Source of the DNA: Pseudanabaena mucicola FACHB-723
GTDB taxonomy: Bacteria; Cyanobacteriota; Cyanobacteriia; Pseudanabaenales; Pseudanabaenaceae
DNA: 37,926 bases
Reading direction: 5' to 3'
Assembly (NCBI RefSeq): GCF_014696385.1
Contig: NZ_JACJQB010000034.1
Span: 1-37,926 of the forward strand
Under the pieces are notes generated by a model. The model saw only the letters and a list, made by a program, of their open reading frames with translations, was not told where the DNA came from and made no database searches. Numbering within the stretch: position 1 is the stretch's first letter; the number at the start of each line of letters is the position of its first letter. Both the position numbers and the translations under genes were made by a program. This document shows, piece by piece, positions 33,753 through 37,926 of this stretch.

Positions 33753-34847
33753 TTGGACAAGGAAATGCTTAAAAGTGTACCTATAAGAATTTTTGAACTA
33801 ATCGTTGGAGGTTTTGGGGTGTCCGCCAATGATAGTGAATTATTAGCGACAATAGAACGAAAAAATAAATTTTATTCATATTTCATTAGCAGCAAAATTG
33901 ATGTTGAACAAATAATTGAGCAGCGATCGCAATTACTACGATCGCTATATCCAGAAATTTCGCAAAGTCTCATTGAGCACAATATCTGCATTGATCCTCC
34001 CGATCTAGTTATGCCAATGCTTTGGCACTATTGGCTCCCACTTGCCCAAAGCCTTGCCGCGCAGCAACAAGCCCTCGGACGAACCTTTATCCAAGGTTTG
34101 CTAGGCGGACAAGGTACTGGAAAAACCACCTTGGGCATTGTCCTGAAGATCTTGTTACGACACCTTGGCAAAACTTTTTTGAGTATTTCCCTTGATGATT
34201 TTTATAAAACCTATGCCGAGCGTCAAAAATTGCGCGAACGCCAACCTGAAATGATTTGGCGTGGCCCCCCCAGTACCCATGACCTCGATTTAGGTATACA
34301 GACCTTAAGACATTTACGCGATCGCAATATCGCTCAAACTCAGCCCATTGCCATCCCGCGCTTTGATAAGTCACTACATAACGGCGCGGGTGATCGCATC
34401 GAACCCGAAATTTCCGACGGTGCAGATATTGTCCTCTTTGAAGGTTGGTTTGTCGGGATGCGTCCTCTGCCAATTTCGGCGTTTCGTACTTTTGTGCCAC
34501 CAATTTTGACAGAGTGCGATCGCGAATTTGCCCTTGAATGTAACGCTAATCTCGATAATTATCTACCTCTCTGGGAATATATCGATAGCCTGATCGTAAT
34601 TGTTCCCGAAGATTACACTTACAGTTTAGAGTGGCGAATCGAAGCTGAACATAAATTAATTGCATCAGGCAAATCAGGGATGAATGACCAAGAAATCACC
34701 CAATTTGTTGAATATTGTTGGAAAGCGCTCCATCCTGAATTATTTATGCCTCGTATGATTGATCGCTATGCCCCTAGCTCTTGCGCTGATTTAGTCATCG
34801 AAATATCGCGATCGCATTTACCGATCAGGATTTACGGCAAAAAATAA
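33753..34847 (+). CDS. glyK: D-glycerate 3-kinase (plant/cyanobacterial GLYK type)
   Basis: This roughly 364-residue kinase phosphorylates D-glycerate to 3-phosphoglycerate, the last step of photorespiration. It has P-loop GGQGTGKTT (118-126), SISLDDFYKTYAERQKL, GPPSTHDLDLG, IPRFDKSLHNGAGDR, FEGWFVGMRPLP and DSLIVIVPEDY...WRIEAEHKL, matching plant plastid GLYK. The first 90 residues form a variable helical part. The start is unsettled: TTG at 33753 or ATG at 33765, and AAGGA lies just before the latter but too close (1 nt). It is divergent from the lipoprotein gene. Confidence 0.9.
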   Translation: MDKEMLKSVPIRIFELIVGGFGVSANDSELLATIERKNKFYSYFISSKIDVEQIIEQRSQLLRSLYPEISQSLIEHNICIDPPDLVMPMLWHYWLPLAQSLAAQQQALGRTFIQGLLGGQGTGKTTLGIVLKILLRHLGKTFLSISLDDFYKTYAERQKLRERQPEMIWRGPPSTHDLDLGIQTLRHLRDRNIAQTQPIAIPRFDKSLHNGAGDRIEPEISDGADIVLFEGWFVGMRPLPISAFRTFVPPILTECDREFALECNANLDNYLPLWEYIDSLIVIVPEDYTYSLEWRIEAEHKLIASGKSGMNDQEITQFVEYCWKALHPELFMPRMIDRYAPSSCADLVIEISRSHLPIRIYGKK

Positions 34848-34885
34848 TTGCCCCTTAAATCGCCTCTAGCTATAGCTAGCTAAAT

Positions 34886-34918
34886 ATAGAGTGGCGGCGC
34901 TTCGCGCCGTCACTCTAT
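34886..34918. repeat. Palindromic repeat, family 1-like, copy F
   Basis: ATAGAGTGGCGGCGC / GCGCCGTCACTCTAT pairs with one mismatch around a TTC loop. It shares the GAGTGGCGG...CCGTCACTC sequence with copy E (31345-31370), and GCTATAGCTAGC lies just to its left. Confidence 0.85.
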
Positions 34919-34929
34919 TGCGTTTTTAT

Positions 34930-34986
34930 CCAAAATCTGTTTTTTGAAAGCCCACCAACGGCGGGCTTTCAAAAAACAGATTTTGG
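34930..34986. repeat. 57-bp near-perfect hairpin upstream of psbB
   Basis: Arms of 27 bp (outer CCAAAATCTGTTTTTT, inner GAAAGCCC) pair with a single A-C mismatch around a 3-nt AAC loop. It lies 12 bp after copy F and about 205 bp upstream of psbB. It could terminate glyK transcription. Confidence 0.9.
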
Positions 34987-35191
34987 GGTTTTATCGCCAT
35001 CAATCGGAAGGAATAGTTTATTATGATGTTACAAATAAAATAACTAGACTGATTTGGCAATTCTGAATCAGGTATGTACTCATACTACTTTCAGTATTTT
35101 GAGTAGCGACCTAACTCAGGATCAATTATCATAAATTAAAATTAAGAATCGTTAAGATCTTACTCACTACATAGATTAAGGAACATTTGCA

Positions 35192-36718
35192 ATGGGATTA
35201 CCCTGGTATCGAGTGCATACAGTTCTCCTGAACGACCCAGGAAGATTAATCGCCACTCACCTGATGCACACTGCTCTCGTAGCAGGGTGGGCAGGCTCGA
35301 TGGCACTTTATGAGCTAGCAATTTTTGACCCCAGTGACCCCGTACTTAACCCCATGTGGCGGCAAGGTATGTTTGTCATGCCCTTTATGACCCGACTAGG
35401 AATCACAAACTCTTGGAGCGGCTGGACAATCACTGGCGAACAAGTAGCTGACCCCGGATTCTGGTCATTTGAAGGTGTTGCACTAGCGCACATCGTTCTC
35501 TCTGGTTTACTCTTCCTTGCTGCGATTTGGCACTGGGTAAACTGGGATCTTGAGCTATTCAGAGATCCTCGCACAGGTGAGCCAGCTTTGGACTTGCCTA
35601 AAATGTTCGGTATTCACCTATTTCTCTCTGGTTTACTCTGCTTTGGTTTCGGTGCATTCCACCAAACAGGGCTTTTCGGCCCTGGCATGTGGGTATCCGA
35701 CGCTTACGGATTGACTGGTCACGTTGCCCCCGTTGCACCTGAATGGGGTCCCAATGGATTTAACCCCTTCAATGCTGGTGGTATTGTGGCTCACCACATC
35801 GCCGCAGGTATCGTCGGTATCATTGCTGGTCTATTCCACTTGACCGTGCGTCCCCCAGAGCGTCTATACAAGGCTCTGCGTATGGGTAACATCGAAACCG
35901 TACTATCTAGCAGTATTGCTGCTGTATTCTTCGCTGCCTTCGTTGTCGCTGGAACCATGTGGTACGGCTCCGCAGCAACTCCGATCGAGTTGTTTGGCCC
36001 TACCCGTTATCAATGGGATAGCAACTCTTTCCAACAAGAAATTTCTCGCCGTGTCCAAACTGGCTTGAATGCTGGATTGAGTGCTGAAGAAGCTTGGTCA
36101 AAGATTCCTGACAAATTAGCTTTCTATGACTACGTTGGTAACAGCCCTGCTAAAGGTGGTTTGTTCCGCGTTGGACCAATGAACAATGGTGATGGTATTG
36201 CCCAAGGTTGGCAAGGACATCCAATTTTCAAAGATGGTGATGGTCGTGAACTTAGCGTTCGTCGCTTGCCTAACTTCTTTGAAACTTTCCCTGTCGTTCT
36301 CCAAGACCAAGATGGCGTAGTTCGCGCTGATATTCCTTTCCGTCGCGCTGAATCTAAGTACAGTGTTGAGCAAACAGGCGTAACTGTATCCTTCGTTGGC
36401 GGTGCGTTGAATGGTAAAACCTTCACTGATGCGCCTAACGTTAAGAAGTATGCTCGTCAAGCTCAGCTCGGCGAAATCTTTGAATTCGATCAAGAAAAGA
36501 ATAATTCTGACGGTGTATTCCGTACTAGCCCTCGTGGTTGGTTCACCTTTGGACATGCAGTATTTGCACTGTTCTTCTTCTTCGGTCATATTTGGCATGG
36601 CGCTCGTACCTTGTTCCGTGATGTGTTTGCTGGTGTTGACCCAGAACTCAGCGAAGAGCAAGTTGAATGGGGTGCTTTCCAAAAGCTTGGCGATAAAACT
36701 ACCCGTGTTGAGGCATAA
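35192..36718 (+). CDS. psbB: Photosystem II CP47 chlorophyll apoprotein
   Basis: This 508-residue inner antenna protein of photosystem II has six membrane helices and the large lumenal loop E (about 265-450). N-terminus [19 protein letters not shown] and chlorophyll-binding His pairs (for example [64 protein letters not shown] and [18 protein letters not shown]) match the family. The start is supported by AAGGA about 9 nt upstream. psbT follows after 6 bp, forming the common psbB-psbT unit. Confidence 0.98.
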   Translation: MGLPWYRVHTVLLNDPGRLIATHLMHTALVAGWAGSMALYELAIFDPSDPVLNPMWRQGMFVMPFMTRLGITNSWSGWTITGEQVADPGFWSFEGVALAHIVLSGLLFLAAIWHWVNWDLELFRDPRTGEPALDLPKMFGIHLFLSGLLCFGFGAFHQTGLFGPGMWVSDAYGLTGHVAPVAPEWGPNGFNPFNAGGIVAHHIAAGIVGIIAGLFHLTVRPPERLYKALRMGNIETVLSSSIAAVFFAAFVVAGTMWYGSAATPIELFGPTRYQWDSNSFQQEISRRVQTGLNAGLSAEEAWSKIPDKLAFYDYVGNSPAKGGLFRVGPMNNGDGIAQGWQGHPIFKDGDGRELSVRRLPNFFETFPVVLQDQDGVVRADIPFRRAESKYSVEQTGVTVSFVGGALNGKTFTDAPNVKKYARQAQLGEIFEFDQEKNNSDGVFRTSPRGWFTFGHAVFALFFFFGHIWHGARTLFRDVFAGVDPELSEEQVEWGAFQKLGDKTTRVEA

Positions 36719-36724
36719 GATCCA

Positions 36725-36832
36725 ATGGAAGCTATTACTTACACTTTAATTTTCGCTTGTTTGATTGGTTTGTTCTTCTTTGCAATCTTCTTCCGTGAAC
36801 CTCCTAAGGTCATCACCAAAGACAAGAAGTAA
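36725..36832 (+). CDS. psbT: Photosystem II reaction-centre protein T
   Basis: The 35-residue protein begins [20 protein letters not shown] and continues [15 protein letters not shown], the expected PsbT: one membrane helix with a basic stromal/cytoplasmic tail. PsbT sits at the photosystem II dimer interface near D1 and CP47. It starts 6 bp after psbB and is co-transcribed with it. It is easily missed because it is so short. A strong terminator follows. Confidence 0.97.
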   Translation: MEAITYTLIFACLIGLFFFAIFFREPPKVITKDKK

Positions 36833-36843
36833 GTCCTAACAAT

Positions 36844-36871
36844 AAAAAAGCCCGCCTAGGCGGGCTTTTTT
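36844..36871 (+). terminator. Terminator of psbB-psbT
   Basis: A 13-bp palindromic stem (AAAAAAGCCCGCC / GGCGGGCTTTTTT) with a minimal TA centre lies 12 bp after the psbT stop and ends in a T run. Confidence 0.92.
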
Positions 36872-36881
36872 ATTTATTCTT

Positions 36882-36929
36882 CCCAAAATAAGAAGTGGCA
36901 ATTCATAAATTGCCCCTTCTTATTTTGGG
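36882..36929. repeat. Palindromic repeat, family 2, copy 2
   Basis: Arms CCCAAAATAAGAAG / CTTCTTATTTTGGG enclose the near-palindrome GGCAATTCATAAATTGCC. The core matches 23155-23188; the arms are unrelated to those of copy 1 but pair perfectly. It lies between psbT and rca, just after the terminator. Confidence 0.85.
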
Positions 36930-36981
36930 TATTTCTAAGACTTGTAGTGTAAATTGCTAATAGTCATCAAAGTTATTCTGT

Positions 36982-37872
36982 ATGTCTTATTACATTTCGC
37001 CTCGCTTTTTGGATAAACTTGCGGTACATTTAGCTAAGAATTTCATGAAGCTGCCCAATGTAAATGTGCCACTTATTCTGGGTATTCATGGCGGTAAAGG
37101 GGAAGGTAAGTCATTTCAGTGTGAATTGGCTTTTCAGAAATTAGGTATTGATCCGATCAGAATGTCAGGTGGTGAATTAGAAAGCCCTGATGCTGGTGAT
37201 CCTGCGCGATTAATTAGAATGCGCTATCGTGAGGCATCAGAATTGGTCAAAGTGCGGGGCAAGATGTGTGCTTTATTAATTAACGATCTCGATGCGGGGG
37301 CAGGGCGAGTTGATAGCACGACGCAATATACGGTGAATACACAGTTAGTCAATGCTACTTTGATGAATATTGCGGATAACCCCACGAATGTGCAGCTTCC
37401 CGGAAGCTATGACAGCAATCCGATCAGGCGCGTACCGATCATTGTGACGGGAAATGACTTTTCAACTTTATATGCACCATTGGTACGTGATGGACGCATG
37501 GAAAAATTTTATTGGCAACCCGATCGCAGTGACCGCATTGGTATTGTCAGTGGTATTTTTGCGCCCGATAATGTTCCGCAATGGGAAATTGAGCGGCTGG
37601 TGGATATGTATCCCGATCGCTCGATTGATTTCTTTGGTTCTCTGCGATCGAGTTTGTATGATGAGCAAGTGCGGAAGTTTGTCTATGAAATTGGTTTAGA
37701 TCGTTTGTCGTTACGGTTGGTGAATAGCACTGAGTCTTTACCCGAATTTCGTCCACCCAGTTTTGATTTGAGAACTCTCAAGGAGGCTGGCGATCGCCTA
37801 TTAGCCGAAGGCGATCGTGTCAGTCAGCGCAATCTCATCCAAGAATATATGCCTGTGGGAAATATGCATTAA
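36982..37872 (+). CDS. rca: Rubisco activase (green-type Rca, AAA+), without SSUL domain
   Basis: The 296-residue AAA+ protein matches green-type Rca: Walker A GGKGEGKS (37-44), then MSGGELESPDAGDPARLIRM, Walker B ALLINDLDAGAGR (Asp about 102), NIADNPTNVQLPG, the sensor region VPIIVTGNDFSTLYAPLVRD and arginine-finger region GRMEKFYWQPDR. It removes inhibitory sugar phosphates from Rubisco and may aid its condensation. Many cyanobacterial Rca proteins carry a C-terminal Rubisco small-subunit-like (SSUL) domain of about 100 residues; here the frame ends soon after the AAA+ alpha domain (LIQEYMPVGNMH). ATG at 36982. A repeat copy follows at the window end. Confidence 0.93.
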   Translation: MSYYISPRFLDKLAVHLAKNFMKLPNVNVPLILGIHGGKGEGKSFQCELAFQKLGIDPIRMSGGELESPDAGDPARLIRMRYREASELVKVRGKMCALLINDLDAGAGRVDSTTQYTVNTQLVNATLMNIADNPTNVQLPGSYDSNPIRRVPIIVTGNDFSTLYAPLVRDGRMEKFYWQPDRSDRIGIVSGIFAPDNVPQWEIERLVDMYPDRSIDFFGSLRSSLYDEQVRKFVYEIGLDRLSLRLVNSTESLPEFRPPSFDLRTLKEAGDRLLAEGDRVSQRNLIQEYMPVGNMH

Positions 37873-37897
37873 GTAGACATAATTAAAACCCAAGAAG

Positions 37898-37926
37898 CTG
37901 TGGCGCACGCTGCGCGTGCGCCACAG
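37898..37926. repeat. Palindromic repeat at window end (cut off)
   Basis: CTGTGGCGCACGC / GCGTGCGCCACAG pairs perfectly over 13 bp around a TGC loop, and the left flank AAAACCCAAGAAG predicts a complementary right arm beyond the window. The TGTGGCGCACG core is shared with 23212-23241. Confidence 0.8.

Larger units (their letters stand above)
34848..35191. other. Intergenic region between glyK and psbB
   Basis: This 344-bp gap holds two hairpin elements near glyK (34886-34918 and 34930-34986) and then about 200 bp of AT-rich DNA that must carry the psbB promoter. A Shine-Dalgarno-like AAGGA is about 9 nt before psbB. I could not identify a firm -35/-10 pair. The motif GCTATAGC sits beside the first hairpin, as beside other palindrome copies. 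Confidence 0.6.

Noticed and set aside
36411-36749. Alternative frames over psbB and other large genes (for example 36116-36682 minus, 29962-30423 minus)
   Set aside because: They are shadow frames on strongly conserved photosystem or ATPase genes and show no independent motifs.
36833-36981. psbN or psbH next to psbB-psbT
   Set aside because: I translated the gap in mind on both strands and saw only a terminator and a palindrome, with no PsbN/PsbH-like frame.

Overview
The window is chromosomal DNA from a cyanobacterium. It carries the 3' end of psbA (D1), psbB and psbT of photosystem II, a green-type Rubisco activase, the variable chain of ferredoxin-thioredoxin reductase, cyanobacterial-type PII, an omega-3 (DesB-type) desaturase, plant-type glycerate kinase and the zwf-opcA pair. 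The octamer GCGATCGC (HIP1), a cyanobacterial signature, occurs throughout, inside and between genes. The AT-leaning composition and the many intergenic palindromes with 'AAAACC(C)' outer arms suggest a Pseudanabaena-like filamentous lineage; that placement is inference only. No rRNA, CRISPR array, prophage, integrase or transposase was seen.

Layout. 1-6.4 kb: psbA end, a small S4 RNA-binding protein, a Coq4-like protein, a porin of the iron-uptake type with a near-consensus Fur box at its promoter, then zwf and opcA (oxidative pentose phosphate entry) and a small membrane protein. 6.5-15.3 kb: an AI-2E-type permease, an orphan LivF ATPase, a Uma2-family nuclease-like protein, hemF, a two-gene unit (membrane protein with BamE/SmpA-like tail plus TPR protein), an SPFH/stomatin protein, ftrV, rsfS and a GNAT acetyltransferase. 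15.4-20.5 kb: rsmA, tRNA-Tyr, a CPBP protease, clpS, desB and a short recQ. 20.5-28 kb: an FHA-GGDEF-EAL signalling protein, an M61 peptidase with PDZ domain, mutL (with a repeat element inserted in frame) and an AAA-like protein with both Walker motifs degenerate. 28-34.9 kb: a type II Ca2+-ATPase, glnB behind an NtcA box, a small membrane protein, a Tat-exported molybdopterin oxidoreductase with its cytochrome b partner, an Ala/Thr/Pro/Lys/Asp-rich lipoprotein with 90-bp tandem repeats, and glycerate 3-kinase. 35-37.9 kb: psbB-psbT and rca.

Most genes look like core housekeeping or photosynthesis genes in short transcription units, many closed by a clear hairpin. The most unusual structure is the set of palindromic elements: roughly ten intergenic copies whose outer arms differ in sequence but always pair, plus a different double-hairpin element that has become part of the mutL reading frame. 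I did not find a convincing new multi-gene system. The best leads are the mutL insertion, the palindrome families, the Coq4-like protein in a plastoquinone organism, the pseudo-ATPase beside mutL, and the FHA-GGDEF-EAL protein with an altered GGDEF signature.
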